From Rhizobiaceae bacterium MnEN-MB40S (GTDB lineage: Bacteria; Pseudomonadota; Alphaproteobacteria; Rhizobiales; Rhizobiaceae), in the NCBI GenBank assembly GCA_024343425.1, contig BRLC01000001.1, positions 25,773 through 89,772 of the forward strand: a stretch of DNA of 64,000 bases, written 5' to 3'. Positions 9,123 through 21,028 of this stretch are shown here, piece by piece (the stretch's first letter is position 1; every line of letters begins with the position of its first letter). The notes below the pieces were generated by a model. That model was not told the origin of the DNA, did not search any database, and worked only from the letters and a program-made list of their open reading frames with translations. The translations under genes were made by a program, and so were the position numbers.

Positions 9123-10841
9123 ATGACTATCAATCTGCAAAAGCCCGATATCACCGAGCTTAAGCCACGCATCACCGTCTTCGGTGTGGGTGGCGGCGGC
9201 GGCAACGCCGTCAACAACATGATCAATGCGGGGCTCGAAGGCGTCGACTTCGTGGTCGCCAACACCGACGCCCAGGCGCTGACCATGTCCAAGGCGGGTC
9301 GCATCATCCAGATGGGCGTGGCCGTTACCGAGGGTCTGGGCGCAGGATCCCAGCCGGAGGTCGGACGGGCCGCCGCGGAGGAGTGCATCGACGAGATCAA
9401 CGATCATCTCAACAGCACGCATATGTGCTTCGTCACTGCTGGCATGGGCGGCGGAACCGGAACGGGCGCTGCCCCCGTAGTTGCAAAGACGGCCCGGGAA
9501 CGCGGCATACTGACGGTCGGCGTCGTCACCAAGCCTTTCCATTTCGAAGGTCAGCGGCGCATGCGCATCGCCGATGACGGCATCAAGGAACTGCAGGCTT
9601 GCGTCGACACCCTGATCGTCATTCCGAACCAGAACCTCTTCCGCATCGCGAATGATAAGACGACCTTCGCCGACGCTTTCGGCATGGCCGACCAGGTCCT
9701 CTATTCCGGCGTCGCCTGCATCACCGACCTGATGGTCAAGGAAGGCCTGATCAATCTTGATTTCGCCGATGTCCGCTCGGTCATGCGCGAAATGGGCAAG
9801 GCCATGATGGGAACCGGCGAATCGTCCGGCGAGGGCAGGGCGCTGGCCGCAGCGGAAGCCGCGATCGCCAATCCGCTGCTCGACGAAACCTCGATGAAGG
9901 GCGCTCAGGGACTGCTGATCTCCATCACCGGCGGCCGTGACATGACGCTGTTCGAGGTCGACGAAGCCGCGACGCGCATCCGCGAGGAAGTCGACGCGGA
10001 CGCCAACATCATCCTTGGCGCGACGTTCGACGAAGAACTCGAGGGCATCATTCGGGTGTCGGTCGTCGCCACCGGCATCGACCGCGACGAAAACATGATC
10101 CCGCAGGAACTGCCGTCGCTGCGCACCAATACCCAGGAGCTTGCAAGCCGTCCGGCTCCGGCTATCCCGCAGCAGCCGGCCTATGAGCCCGAGCCCGAAT
10201 ATGAACCGGAAGCCGAAATGCTTGTGGAAGAGGACCCGGTTGAAGAAACCATCCGGCTCGCGGAAGCTGAACTGGAGCAGGAACTGAACATCGAAGTTCC
10301 CGAGCTTGTCGAAGCCGCTCCGGCTGAAGAGTTCCGTCCGGCCAGCCGCCTGTTTTCCAGGCCGCCGCAGCAGAAAGCTGCTCCCGTCAGCCGGGCCACG
10401 CCGCAGGCAGGATATCGCCAGCCGGCGCCGCAGCAACCGGCACAGCAGCCTCGGCAGCAACCGGTTCAGCAGCAGGCCGCTGCTCCGAAAATGCCGCGCA
10501 TCGAGGACTTTCCGCCCGTCGTGAAAGCCGAGATGGAGCATGCGCGCAGGCATGAGGGCGATCCTTCGATCCACGACGAGCGTGGTCCGATGGGGCTTCT
10601 CAAGCGTATTTCCAGCAGCCTCGGTCGCAGGGAAGACGAAGAGATGGATGCGCCCGAGGCCCAGGCCCGTCCGCAGCGCGCGCAGGCGCCAGAACGCCGC
10701 TCGCTTTCGCCGGAAGCCAGCATGTATGCGCCGCGCCGCGCAGGCGCTGAAAAGCCGGTTCGCGCGGAGCAATCGGCCCAGGGACAAAGCGAAGAAGATC
10801 AGCTCGAGATTCCGGCTTTCCTGCGTCGTCAGGCGCTGTAA
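9123..10841 (+). CDS. ftsZ: Cell division protein FtsZ
   Basis: FtsZ is the tubulin-like GTPase that forms the Z-ring. The 572-residue product has [13 protein letters not shown] at 21-33, the tubulin signature GGGTGTG at 109-115, the T7 catalytic loop NLDFAD at 211-216, a GTPase plus C-terminal core to about residue 320, and a long Pro/Gln/Glu-rich linker of about 230 residues, typical of rhizobial FtsZ. The last residues [10 protein letters not shown] are the conserved C-terminal peptide that binds FtsA and other partners. The ATG at 9123 follows GAGGA; a TTG at 9102 is in frame but less likely. Confidence 0.97.
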   Translation: MTINLQKPDITELKPRITVFGVGGGGGNAVNNMINAGLEGVDFVVANTDAQALTMSKAGRIIQMGVAVTEGLGAGSQPEVGRAAAEECIDEINDHLNSTHMCFVTAGMGGGTGTGAAPVVAKTARERGILTVGVVTKPFHFEGQRRMRIADDGIKELQACVDTLIVIPNQNLFRIANDKTTFADAFGMADQVLYSGVACITDLMVKEGLINLDFADVRSVMREMGKAMMGTGESSGEGRALAAAEAAIANPLLDETSMKGAQGLLISITGGRDMTLFEVDEAATRIREEVDADANIILGATFDEELEGIIRVSVVATGIDRDENMIPQELPSLRTNTQELASRPAPAIPQQPAYEPEPEYEPEAEMLVEEDPVEETIRLAEAELEQELNIEVPELVEAAPAEEFRPASRLFSRPPQQKAAPVSRATPQAGYRQPAPQQPAQQPRQQPVQQQAAAPKMPRIEDFPPVVKAEMEHARRHEGDPSIHDERGPMGLLKRISSSLGRREDEEMDAPEAQARPQRAQAPERRSLSPEASMYAPRRAGAEKPVRAEQSAQGQSEEDQLEIPAFLRRQAL

Positions 10842-10878
10842 AAGCTCTATAAAACGAATCATTGAAAGCCGCATTATC

Positions 10879-10903
10879 GGGGCGAATCCGCTGGATTCGC
10901 CCC
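10879..10903 (+). terminator. Hairpin terminator after ftsZ
   Basis: This is a perfect 11-bp stem (GGGGCGAATCC / GGATTCGCCCC) with a GCT loop, 37 bp after the ftsZ stop. The T-run after it is weak (GTTGCTATT), so it may be only a partial terminator or a processing and stability element. Confidence 0.6.
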
Positions 10904-11181
10904 GTTGCTATTCAGGCTTGTTCACAGTCCATGAAAGATAACAGTTCCTTAATATTTACGGTTCAATTTATATAGTTGAATCCACTGGTGTTTTTTGTCG
11001 TAACAAAGAGTAAGAAACCGTGATTTGGATTGTAGAAATCTGGCACGTATCTTTGATTCCGGTGGGGACATGACTGGACAGGGGATCTCCGAAAAAGGTG
11101 CATGAAATGTTCGTAGCTAACGACTGGCGCGTCCATGTTGCACACTCGGTTTCCCGCGGTCACAGGTAGCAGGCTTGTTGA
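10904..11181 (+). promoter_or_regulatory. lpxC leader region
   Basis: This 278-bp stretch lies between the ftsZ hairpin and lpxC and holds no gene that I can support. The first half is AT-rich, with an imperfect dyad near 10961-10983 (TTCAA ... TTGAA). This part probably carries the lpxC promoter, but no -35/-10 pair stands out. The long transcribed leader could matter because LpxC level is tightly controlled in many bacteria; that is inference. Confidence 0.3.
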
Positions 11182-12135
11182 ATGAGTATAGACTTCTTTG
11201 GCTATCAGACGACGATTGTAAATGAGACCACTCTCTCTGGCGTAGGGGTGCACAGTGGGGCGAAGGTTTCTATTACATTTCAGCCGGCGGACGCCGACAG
11301 CGGTATCGTATTCAAACGTAAACTCGACAATGGCGAAACGCACGAAATTCGGGCCGTTGTCTCGAATGTAGCCGCAACTGATCTTTGTACGGTTCTGGGA
11401 GATGCAGCCGGCGCTAATGTGGCGACCGTCGAACATCTCATGGCTGCGTTTTATGCGCTCGAGATCGACAATATCATCGTGGATATCGACGGAACTGAAA
11501 TTCCGATCATGGACGGCAGTTCGATCGTATTCATCGAGGCTCTTGAGCGCTCCGGCATCGAGATCCTGTCGTCGAAGCGTCGTTATCTGAGGGTCGTCAA
11601 ACCGGTTCGCATCGAATCCGGCAGTTCCTGGGCGGAATTCGTTCCCTACGAAGGAACCCGTTTCGAAATCGACATTCATTTCGATTCCGGCGTTATCGGC
11701 CGTCAGGCCTGGAAGGGCGACATCACCGCCGAAACCTTCCGCGGCGAGCTGGCTCGCGCCAGAACCTTCGGCTTCATGCGCGACGTGGAGTTTCTCTGGG
11801 CCTCCGGACATGCGCTGGGCTCTTCCCTTGAAAATTCGGTCGTCATCAGCGACGACGACAAGGTCATCAACATTGAGGGCCTGCGCTACGAGAACGAATT
11901 CGTTCGCCACAAGACGCTGGACGCGGTCGGCGACCTCGCCCTGGCCGGCGCGAAGTTCATCGGATGCTACCGTTCCTATCGCGGCGGTCACAAGCTGAAT
12001 TCGATGGCTCTAAAAGCCCTGCTGAACGATCCGACGGCTTACGAAGTTGTCGAGACGCAGCAGCGTGAAGAAGAAATGCGCGGCGGAGAACTGGTGGCCA
12101 TCAGCGGACCGATGTTTGCGCCCTGGGCTCTGTGA
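11182..12135 (+). CDS. lpxC: UDP-3-O-acyl-N-acetylglucosamine deacetylase
   Basis: LpxC is the zinc amidase for the first committed step of lipid A synthesis. In the 317-residue product the zinc ligands are visible as His85 (VEHLMAA), His243 and Asp247 (HKTLD), and the general acid-base as His270 (GGHKLN). The N-terminus (TIVNETTLSGVGVHSG) is the usual opening strand. The ribosome-binding site is poor. The gene sits between ftsZ and bamD, as in related rhizobia, and is closed by a strong terminator. Confidence 0.96.
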   Translation: MSIDFFGYQTTIVNETTLSGVGVHSGAKVSITFQPADADSGIVFKRKLDNGETHEIRAVVSNVAATDLCTVLGDAAGANVATVEHLMAAFYALEIDNIIVDIDGTEIPIMDGSSIVFIEALERSGIEILSSKRRYLRVVKPVRIESGSSWAEFVPYEGTRFEIDIHFDSGVIGRQAWKGDITAETFRGELARARTFGFMRDVEFLWASGHALGSSLENSVVISDDDKVINIEGLRYENEFVRHKTLDAVGDLALAGAKFIGCYRSYRGGHKLNSMALKALLNDPTAYEVVETQQREEEMRGGELVAISGPMFAPWAL

Positions 12136-12176
12136 GCGCAAAACGCTATTGAGCAGACAGCTCAAGACAACCTGTG

Positions 12177-12209
12177 CAGGCACGAACCAGCGTTCGTGCC
12201 TGTTTTGTT
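12177..12209 (+). terminator. Rho-independent terminator after lpxC
   Basis: This is a perfect 11-bp stem (12177-12187 with 12192-12202) with loop CAGC, followed directly by TTTTGTT. It is a textbook intrinsic terminator 41 bp after the lpxC stop, so bamD-recN has its own promoter in the about 200 bp beyond. Confidence 0.88.
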
Positions 12210-12410
12210 AGGATGAACGAGGCGCTGCCTTAAAAATGTACGAAAATCCGGACATTTGATTGCGGTAGTGCTATATTTGAGAGTAAGACTGCACGGCGCA
12301 AGGTGGGGCGCCTGTACCGTGCGGTTCCTGAACGCGTAGTGACGCCACGACGATGCGGCCAGACCACGTCCGCTCCGTTGCTTCACATCCAGTCCTGTAT
12401 CGGGGAGAAA

Positions 12411-13268
12411 ATGTCGGTGAGACACATCATGAGGGGTACTATCGTCGCAGCAGGGCTGGCAGTCGCCGGCGTTCTCGGCGGTTGCCAGAGCGATCCTGAC
12501 ATCGACATCACAGCGCTCAGCTATGAAATTGATCCGGCGGACGTGCTCTACAATCAGGCGCTGGCCAATATCGAGGCCGGCAAGCTCAAGGAAGCCTCCC
12601 GCAAGTTCGAAGCCATCGACAAGCAGCATCCCTATTCGGAATTTGCCCGAAAGGCGATGGTTATGAATTCCTACGTCAACTACAAGATGGGGCGATACTC
12701 GGAATCGATCAACGCGGCTCGCCGCTACATCGGCCTCTATCCGAATTCGGAAGACACTGCCTACGCCTATTTCCTGATCGGCCTTTCCTACAACAAGCAG
12801 ATTCCGCAGGTCACGCGCGACCAGAATACGGCGCTGAGATCGATCCAGGCCTTCCGTGCGCTGATCGAGCGATTCCCGGATTCGGAATACGTGCCTGAGG
12901 CCGAGGAGAAGATCCGGTTTGCGCGCGACCAGCTGGCCGGCAAGGAAATGCAGATCGGCCGGTACTACATGGAGCGCAAGGAATACGCAGCGGCGATCAA
13001 CCGCTTCAAGGGCGTCGTCGAGGTCTATCCCAACACGCCTCAGGTCGAGGAAGCACTGGCGCGGCTGGTTGAAGTCTACTTCACCATGGGTCTGGTCGAA
13101 AACGCCCAGGAAGCCGCGGCCGTTCTCGGACACAATTTCCCGGACAGCCAGTGGTACGCTGATTCCTACAAGCTGCTTCAGACCGAAGGGCTTGAACCGC
13201 GCGAGAACAAGGGATCCTGGCTGGCCAGGGTCGGCACCCTCGTCGTCGGTTCGGATGACGACAGTTAG
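12411..13268 (+). CDS. bamD: Outer membrane protein assembly factor BamD
   Basis: BamD is the lipoprotein of the BAM complex that helps insert beta-barrel proteins into the outer membrane. The ATG at 12411 follows GGGGAGAAA. The 285-residue product has a lipobox LGGC with the lipidated Cys at residue 25, then TPR-like repeats (VLYNQALANIEAGKLKEASR, KAMVMNSYVNYKMGRYSES, YIGLYPNSEDTAYAYFLIG, YMERKEYAAAINRFKGV). An in-frame ATG six codons later is possible. The gene lies 8 bp before recN and is probably cotranscribed with it. Confidence 0.93.
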   Translation: MSVRHIMRGTIVAAGLAVAGVLGGCQSDPDIDITALSYEIDPADVLYNQALANIEAGKLKEASRKFEAIDKQHPYSEFARKAMVMNSYVNYKMGRYSESINAARRYIGLYPNSEDTAYAYFLIGLSYNKQIPQVTRDQNTALRSIQAFRALIERFPDSEYVPEAEEKIRFARDQLAGKEMQIGRYYMERKEYAAAINRFKGVVEVYPNTPQVEEALARLVEVYFTMGLVENAQEAAAVLGHNFPDSQWYADSYKLLQTEGLEPRENKGSWLARVGTLVVGSDDDS

Positions 13269-13276
13269 AACGCTGT

Positions 13277-14944
13277 ATGCTCTCGCAACTCTCGATCCGG
13301 GATATCGTTCTGATAGACCGGCTCGATCTCGGATTTGAGCGAGGCCTTTCTGTTCTGACCGGCGAAACCGGCGCAGGCAAATCCATTCTTCTCGACAGTC
13401 TTTCGCTGGCGCTTGGCGCGCGCGGCGACGGCGGTCTCGTGCGCCATGACGAGGAGCGCGGTCAGGTCACCGCGGTGTTCGACGTTCCGGCGGATCATCC
13501 GGCGCGCCTGCTGATCCGCGAAAACGGCCTGGACGACGATGGCGACATCATTCTCAGGCGCGCCCAGACGGCCGACGGACGCACGAAGGTTTTTATCAAC
13601 GATCAACCGGCCAGCGTCGGCCTGATGCGCGATGTCGGTCGCACGCTGGTCGAAATCCACGGTCAGCACGACGACCGCGCCCTGGTCGATCCCAACGCGC
13701 ACCGCCGTCTTCTCGATGCTTTCGGCGGACTTCAGGAACAGGTCTCTGCCGTTACAGCGCTGCACCAGGCTTGGCGCAAGGCGGAAAAGACGCTGGTCGA
13801 GCATCGGGAAAAGGTCGAGGCCGCCGCGCGCGAGGCCGATTACCTGCGATCCTCGGTGGATGAACTGGAGCAGCTTGCGCCGGTGGACGGCGAGGAAGAT
13901 GATCTGGCCGAGCGACGGGCGCGGATGATGAAGGCGGAAAAGATCGCCGCGGACATCAACGAGGCCAACGAGATCATGACGGGCCATGGATCGCCTGTGC
14001 CTGTCCTGAGTTCGCTTGTCCGGCGGCTCGAACGCAAGTCATCCGAAGTGCCCGGCCTGCTCGACGATATCGTCAACGCGCTGGACGGCGCTCTCAACAA
14101 CCTCGGCGACGCCCAGACGGCGATCGACAGGGCGATGCGGGACGCCGAGTTCGATCCGCATGAACTGGAAGCCTGCGAGGAACGCCTGTTTGCGTTGCGG
14201 GCGGCGTCGCGCAAATATTCGGTGCCGGTCAGCGAACTGCCGGCGCTTGCGGAGCGGATGGTCTCTGACCTTGCGGAACTCGACGCCGGCGAAGAGATGT
14301 TGGCGCAATTGTCGGTCCGGGTTTCTGAAGCGCGCAAGGACTACGAGGCTGCAGCCGGGTCGCTTTCCGAAAAACGCCATAGCGCCGCAATCGCCTTGTC
14401 CGAAGCCGTCATGGCCGAGCTGCCTGCGCTGAAACTGGAGCGGGCGCGATTCTTCGTCGATGTCGACAGCCACATGGCGCGCGCCGGTCCGGACGGGATC
14501 GACCAGGTTTCCTTTCAGGTCCAGACCAATCCAGGCGCTCGGCCGGGTCCGATCCTGAAAGTCGCCTCGGGCGGCGAACTGTCGCGTTTCTTGCTGGCGC
14601 TCAAGGTTGCGCTTGCCGACAAGGGATCCGCGCCGACGCTGATCTTCGACGAGATCGACACCGGCGTTGGCGGCGCCGTCGCAGACGCCATCGGCAAACG
14701 GTTGAAGCGGTTGTCCGAAACCGTGCAGGTGCTCTCGGTCACCCATGCGCCCCAGGTGGCGGCGCGGGCCAATTCGCATTTCCTGATCGCCAAGGGAGAC
14801 GCCGGCGACGCTTCGGTGACGACCAAGGTCCGGGTCATGGACGAGGAGGCCCGCAGGGAAGAAATCGCGCGGATGCTGGCCGGCGCCACGATCACCGAAG
14901 AAGCGCGCGCCGCCGCCGGGCGATTGCTTGCCGAAAGCGCGTAA
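13277..14944 (+). CDS. recN: DNA repair protein RecN
   Basis: RecN is an SMC-like ATPase that acts early in double-strand break repair. The 555-residue product shows the Walker A motif GETGAGKS at 29-36, the long coiled-coil middle rich in Glu, Ala and Arg (about 150-380), the ABC signature VASGGELSRF, and the Walker B region LIFDEIDTGVGG. It follows bamD by 8 bp. The 140-bp gap to ligA holds no gene. Confidence 0.95.
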   Translation: MLSQLSIRDIVLIDRLDLGFERGLSVLTGETGAGKSILLDSLSLALGARGDGGLVRHDEERGQVTAVFDVPADHPARLLIRENGLDDDGDIILRRAQTADGRTKVFINDQPASVGLMRDVGRTLVEIHGQHDDRALVDPNAHRRLLDAFGGLQEQVSAVTALHQAWRKAEKTLVEHREKVEAAAREADYLRSSVDELEQLAPVDGEEDDLAERRARMMKAEKIAADINEANEIMTGHGSPVPVLSSLVRRLERKSSEVPGLLDDIVNALDGALNNLGDAQTAIDRAMRDAEFDPHELEACEERLFALRAASRKYSVPVSELPALAERMVSDLAELDAGEEMLAQLSVRVSEARKDYEAAAGSLSEKRHSAAIALSEAVMAELPALKLERARFFVDVDSHMARAGPDGIDQVSFQVQTNPGARPGPILKVASGGELSRFLLALKVALADKGSAPTLIFDEIDTGVGGAVADAIGKRLKRLSETVQVLSVTHAPQVAARANSHFLIAKGDAGDASVTTKVRVMDEEARREEIARMLAGATITEEARAAAGRLLAESA

Positions 14945-15057
14945 TTGGGGATCGCAGTGTTTGCCCGATCAGCGCGTGACGAGAAAATGCACGTCGTTTG
15001 ATATCAACTCGGAATGCGTGAGCGCAGGCAGTTTCCAGACCCGTCTCCGTGGATTAA

Positions 15058-17223
<2,166 letters not shown>

Positions 17224-17371
17224 TTCTATGCATCACGCGCGGTGATGCGTCGATGACAATGTCTGCTATGTCAGTGTTGCATGGCTGACCCGCCTTGCAA
17301 TCTGAGGGTGACGCTCGTATCCGTTTGGATTGATATCGCCGTTTCCGCCGGCGTGTTCCAGGCGAGGATCC

Positions 17372-18100
17372 ATGACAGACGCAGACCGGGCAGATTTCCT
17401 TCAGGGCATGAAGGACTGTGTTCCCATTGTCCTGGGATCCGGCGCTTTCGGCGTTCTGTTCGGCGCGCTCGCCGTTGATAACGGCATGAGCATGTACCAG
17501 GCGGTGCTGATGAGCGCGACTATCTATGCCGGCGCCAGCCAGATGGTTGGCATCGATCTTTTCGGCTCGAATGTTGCGCCCTGGCTGATCGTCCTTTCCA
17601 TTTTCGCCGTCAACTTCCGGCACGTGCTCTATTCGGCGACCATCGGGCCAAGGCTCAAGTCCTTCAGCTTCGCAAAGAAGGCGCTGGCGTTTTTCCTGCT
17701 GGTCGATCCCCAGTTCGCCGAATCCGAGAGACGCGCCGAGCGCGGCAAGCCAATCAGCTTTTCCTGGTATCTGGGCATGGCCATTCCAACCTATTGCTGC
17801 TGGGTGACGGAGGCCGCCATCGGCGCCTATTTCGGAAAGTTCATCGGCGATCCGACGGCCTATGGCCTCGACTTTCTTTTGCCCGCCTATTTTCTCGGAC
17901 TTGTCATTGGCTTTCGCAGACGCCGCAACTGGCTTCCGGTCGTTTTGACGAGCGGCGTGATCTCGGTCATCGCCTACAAGACGGTTGGTTCGCCCTGGCA
18001 CGTCAGCATTGGCGCCGTGGCCGGCGTGCTGCTTGCGGCGATCATGGTCAAACCGGCCTCGTCGGAACCGGTTGCGGATTACGAAGCGGGGGATGCGTGA
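17372..18100 (+). CDS. azlC: AzlC family branched-chain amino-acid exporter, large subunit
   Basis: This 242-residue membrane protein should form, with AzlD, an exporter of the AzlCD/LIV-E type (branched-chain amino acids or analogues). Signature stretches are GSGAFGVLFGALA, ATIYAGASQ and NFRHVLYSA, with several hydrophobic segments. The ATG at 17372 follows GCGAGGATCC; the frame is open further upstream without a good start. It overlaps the next gene by 1 bp, which fits a two-subunit system. The true substrate is not evident. Confidence 0.88.
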   Translation: MTDADRADFLQGMKDCVPIVLGSGAFGVLFGALAVDNGMSMYQAVLMSATIYAGASQMVGIDLFGSNVAPWLIVLSIFAVNFRHVLYSATIGPRLKSFSFAKKALAFFLLVDPQFAESERRAERGKPISFSWYLGMAIPTYCCWVTEAAIGAYFGKFIGDPTAYGLDFLLPAYFLGLVIGFRRRRNWLPVVLTSGVISVIAYKTVGSPWHVSIGAVAGVLLAAIMVKPASSEPVADYEAGDA

Positions 18101-18408
18101 TGGAAACAGCATCCTCCGAAATCACCTGGATCATCATCGCCGGCGCGATTCTTACCTACATGGCCCGGTTCGGCGGCCACGTCGTGCTCTCGCGCTTCAA
18201 GTCCGTGCCGCCGCGCGTTCTTGCAGCGCTCGACGCGGTGCCGGCCGCCGTCATGACGACGCTGTTTGCGCCGGTAGCGCTGACCAATGGCTGGCCCGAG
18301 GCGATCGCGATGGGTCTGGTGTTGCTGGTCGGACTGCGCTTCAACATGACCGCGATGTTGGTCACCGCCTGTGTCAGCATCGTCGCGCTGCGCCATCTCT
18401 TCGGCTGA
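18100..18408 (+). CDS. azlD: AzlD family transporter subunit
   Basis: This 102-residue membrane protein has about three to four hydrophobic helices, with TYMARFGG near the N-terminus and ALDAVPAAVMTTLFAPVAL in the middle, both characteristic of AzlD. It is the small partner of the AzlC protein encoded directly upstream (1-bp overlap). It ends one base before the convergent DUF1801 gene, so the two transcripts meet with almost no intergenic space. Confidence 0.88.
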   Translation: METASSEITWIIIAGAILTYMARFGGHVVLSRFKSVPPRVLAALDAVPAAVMTTLFAPVALTNGWPEAIAMGLVLLVGLRFNMTAMLVTACVSIVALRHLFG

Positions 18409-18409
18409 C

Positions 18410-18826
18410 CTAGGTCAGTTTGTGACCATCCAGTTTCAATGACTGTCGAATCCAGTCAGCCAGCTGCGCCACGTCGAAATCGTCATCTCCGTGGATCTCC
18501 CAATACCGTGTGTCGCCGACTTTCGAGGCTTTCGGCGGCATCGGATCGAGTAACGCGCCGGACAGGAACGTGATCTGCACATATTTCCTGTAGCAATACA
18601 TGGCGAGAAACCATCCGTCCTCCTTGCCATAGAACGGCGTATTCCACCGGACCTGTTTGCGCACGTCTGGAAACACCTTTTCGACAACGGCGTCGATCCG
18701 TTCGCCAACCGCGCTTTTCCACTCCGGCATGGCTGCGATATAGGCCTGCACGACTTCGTCGCCGTCACCCTTTTCAATATAGGGATTGCCGCAAGAAGAG
18801 AGCCTGGGTTTGTCCGTATCCGTCAT
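18410..18826 (-). CDS. DUF1801 domain protein
   Basis: This is a 138-residue cytoplasmic protein of the DUF1801 family (YdhG-like fold). It shows the conserved order of an N-terminal helix (VVQAYIAAMPEWKSAVGERIDAVVEKV), the VRWNTPFYGKEDGWFLAMYCYRKYV strand region, and the ITFLSGALLDP-type strand. No catalytic function is known for the family. The start overlaps the stop of the aminopeptidase gene by 4 bp (ATGA), so it is the second gene of a two-gene operon on this strand. Confidence 0.8.
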   Translation of the reverse strand: MTDTDKPRLSSCGNPYIEKGDGDEVVQAYIAAMPEWKSAVGERIDAVVEKVFPDVRKQVRWNTPFYGKEDGWFLAMYCYRKYVQITFLSGALLDPMPPKASKVGDTRYWEIHGDDDFDVAQLADWIRQSLKLDGHKLT

Positions 18827-20667
18827 GACGCATTCTGGCCAATGGGTTCTGTCGCCTGGATCAGCCAGTCGCGATCCTCTTCGCTTTCGATGAGCGGCGC
18901 GAGTTCATCGCGGACCCGCGCATGATAGGCGTTCAGCCATTGCAGTTCGGCCCTGTCCAAAAGGTCGGGGAGGATGAGACGGCGATCAATCGGGCAGAGC
19001 GTGAGGGTTTCGAAGCCAAGCATGGGCTTGTCTCCCCCTTCGATCGATTGCGGTTCGTGGACCAGAACCAGGTTCTCGATGCGAATGCCGAAGGCGCCGT
19101 CGCGATAGTATCCGGGCTCGTTGGAGATCACCATGCCGGGTTCGAGCGACTGCATGCCGCGGCGCGAAATGCTCTGCGGGCCTTCATGCACCGAGAGATA
19201 GGAGCCGACCCCGTGTCCGGTGCCATGGGCGTAGTCGCCGCCCGCTTTCCAGAGCGCGATGCGGGCGAATGCGTCGATGTCGACGCCGCGGGTGTTTTCC
19301 GGAAACCGGAGCAGCGTGATGGAGATCATGCCCTTGAGGACAAGTGTGAACCAGCGCTTTTCTTCCTCGCCCACAGCGCCGATCGCAACCGTGCGGGTGA
19401 TATCCGTCGTGCCGTCGACATACTGGCCGCCGGAATCGACCAGATAGAGCTGTCCCGGCTCCAGTGTCCGGTTCGTCGTCGTCGTGACCCGGTAGTGGAT
19501 GATCGCGCCGTCTGGTCCGGCGCCGGATATCGTATCGAAGGAGATGTCCTTCAACGGCGCCTGCATGCGTTCGCCCGTCGTGCGACGGGCCTTCTCGAGC
19601 GCCTTGACCGCGCTGATCTCGTCAACCGAGCCTGGCTGCTGGCGGTCGAGCCAGGCAAGAAACGCCGTCATGGCGGCGCCGTCGCGCCTGTGCGCCGCGC
19701 GACTCCCCTTGATCTCGGTTTCGTTCTTGATGGCTCTGGGGAGCCGCGCCGGATCGGGATGTTCGACAAGCTTGCCACCGCCGTCAGCGATCAGGCTGGC
19801 GATTTGAGAGGAAGCAAGCGCCGGATCGAGCATGATGGCGCAATTGCGTGAAGCCAGATCGGCTATCGCGTCCGCGAATGCGTCCGGATCGCGAGTATCC
19901 GCGAGCTGGGTCAGATAGGCCCTGGTCTTGCGGTCGAGCTTGCCCTCGTCGATGAAGATCGCGGCGGTTTCATCCTTTTCGATGATGGCAAAGGCGAGGG
20001 GATGCGGCGTATGCGGCACATCCTGTCCGCGGATATTGAACGCCCAGGCGACGGAAGAGGGGTCGGTCAGGATGCAGGCGTCGGCTTTCGCCTTTGATAT
20101 GGCCTCGCGAATGGCGGCCAGCTTTTCTTTCGGCGGCGCGCCGGCGTATTCCAGCGGCTGGATCGAAACCTTGCCGGAAGGCGCCGCCGGCCGGTCCAGC
20201 CAGATGCGATCGACCGGGTTGGCGGGCAGACGGACGAGCGTTGCGCCGATTTCGCCTGCGGTCTTCTCGAGCGCCTTTATCTCGGCAATGGTGTGCAGCC
20301 AGGGATCCACGCCGATGCGAAGGCCTTGATGGCCATTGAGCTTCAGCCATTTGGACGGCGGATTTTCGACAAGATCTTCCGGAGTAAACACCTCGGTATC
20401 AACCTGATCCGATACCTGCGAGCGGTAGCGGCCGTCCACGAAGACATGGGCGGTCTTGCGCATGACAAGGGCGACGCCCGCCGAACCGGTGAACCCGGTC
20501 AGCCAGGCAAGCCGCGCTTCGGAGTCAGGAATGTATTCGCCCTGGAAAGCGTCCGACCGCGGAACCAGAAACGCGTCGATTTCAAGTTCGTCGAACAGGC
20601 TGCGCAACGCCTCGACGCGTTCTTTTCCCTTGTCCGGCGCGGCCGAGGTTTCGAATTCCTGGAACAT
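18823..20667 (-). CDS. Aminopeptidase P family protein (Xaa-Pro aminopeptidase)
   Basis: This 614-residue dinuclear-metal peptidase removes an N-terminal residue before proline. Two N-terminal creatinase-like domains (about 1-310) precede the pita-bread catalytic domain. The metal ligands are visible in DSGGQYVDGTTDITRT (two Asp), GTGHGVG (His), NEPGYYRDGAFGIRIEN (Glu), and a last Glu in MLGFETLTLCP. The C-terminal extension (LNAYHARVRDELAPL) is typical of the long, eukaryote-like APP1 subgroup. It is cotranscribed with DUF1801. Confidence 0.93.
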   Translation of the reverse strand: MFQEFETSAAPDKGKERVEALRSLFDELEIDAFLVPRSDAFQGEYIPDSEARLAWLTGFTGSAGVALVMRKTAHVFVDGRYRSQVSDQVDTEVFTPEDLVENPPSKWLKLNGHQGLRIGVDPWLHTIAEIKALEKTAGEIGATLVRLPANPVDRIWLDRPAAPSGKVSIQPLEYAGAPPKEKLAAIREAISKAKADACILTDPSSVAWAFNIRGQDVPHTPHPLAFAIIEKDETAAIFIDEGKLDRKTRAYLTQLADTRDPDAFADAIADLASRNCAIMLDPALASSQIASLIADGGGKLVEHPDPARLPRAIKNETEIKGSRAAHRRDGAAMTAFLAWLDRQQPGSVDEISAVKALEKARRTTGERMQAPLKDISFDTISGAGPDGAIIHYRVTTTTNRTLEPGQLYLVDSGGQYVDGTTDITRTVAIGAVGEEEKRWFTLVLKGMISITLLRFPENTRGVDIDAFARIALWKAGGDYAHGTGHGVGSYLSVHEGPQSISRRGMQSLEPGMVISNEPGYYRDGAFGIRIENLVLVHEPQSIEGGDKPMLGFETLTLCPIDRRLILPDLLDRAELQWLNAYHARVRDELAPLIESEEDRDWLIQATEPIGQNAS

Positions 20668-20849
20668 TCAACACTCTTCTGCTGTTATTTTGGCTGTTTT
20701 TGCCTATTTAATTCGCAGCTGCAGCATAATTGTTCGCATATGCAACATTTGCACGGCTACCATGCGTTTCCCCGTCTAACAGGCGTTTGCGGCAGGGAGT
20801 ATATACGGGACAACACAGTTCGACACCAATTCCTGAAAGGAATAATCCC

Positions 20850-21023
20850 ATGTCCAGTTCGTTTTTCCGCAGTGCATTCGACCGTATTGCAGCCGCTCGC
20901 GAAAAGCAGGCTCGCCGCTATGTCAACAGCGTGCTGATGACCATGGACGACGAAACGCTCAAGAGCCTCGGCCACAGCCGCGAAGAACTTCGCCGCTCCG
21001 GTTACTCCGCTCTGCCGTTCTGA
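20850..21023 (+). CDS. DUF1127 domain small protein
   Basis: This 57-residue basic protein has an AAAREKQARRYVNSVLMTMDD segment and ends in LKSLGHSREELRRSGYSALPF. The arginine-rich helix and 'LG.SR.ELRR.GY' tail define DUF1127. In rhizobia and Agrobacterium, members affect small-RNA turnover, phosphate and carbon metabolism, or motility, so an RNA-linked regulatory role is possible here. An AAAGGAA site precedes the ATG. It is a single gene convergent with prmA. Confidence 0.88.
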   Translation: MSSSFFRSAFDRIAAAREKQARRYVNSVLMTMDDETLKSLGHSREELRRSGYSALPF

Positions 21024-21028
21024 ACACA

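Noticed and set aside
8964..10874. Long open frame (636 codons) opposite ftsA/ftsZ
   Set aside because: It is a mirror of GC-rich codon use in ftsZ; the sequence is Arg/His/Asp-rich without any family motif and lies opposite an essential gene.
17230..17248. Hairpin (GCATCAC/GTGATGC) after ligA as terminator
   Set aside because: The stem is only 7 bp and no T-run follows, so it is not enough to call termination.
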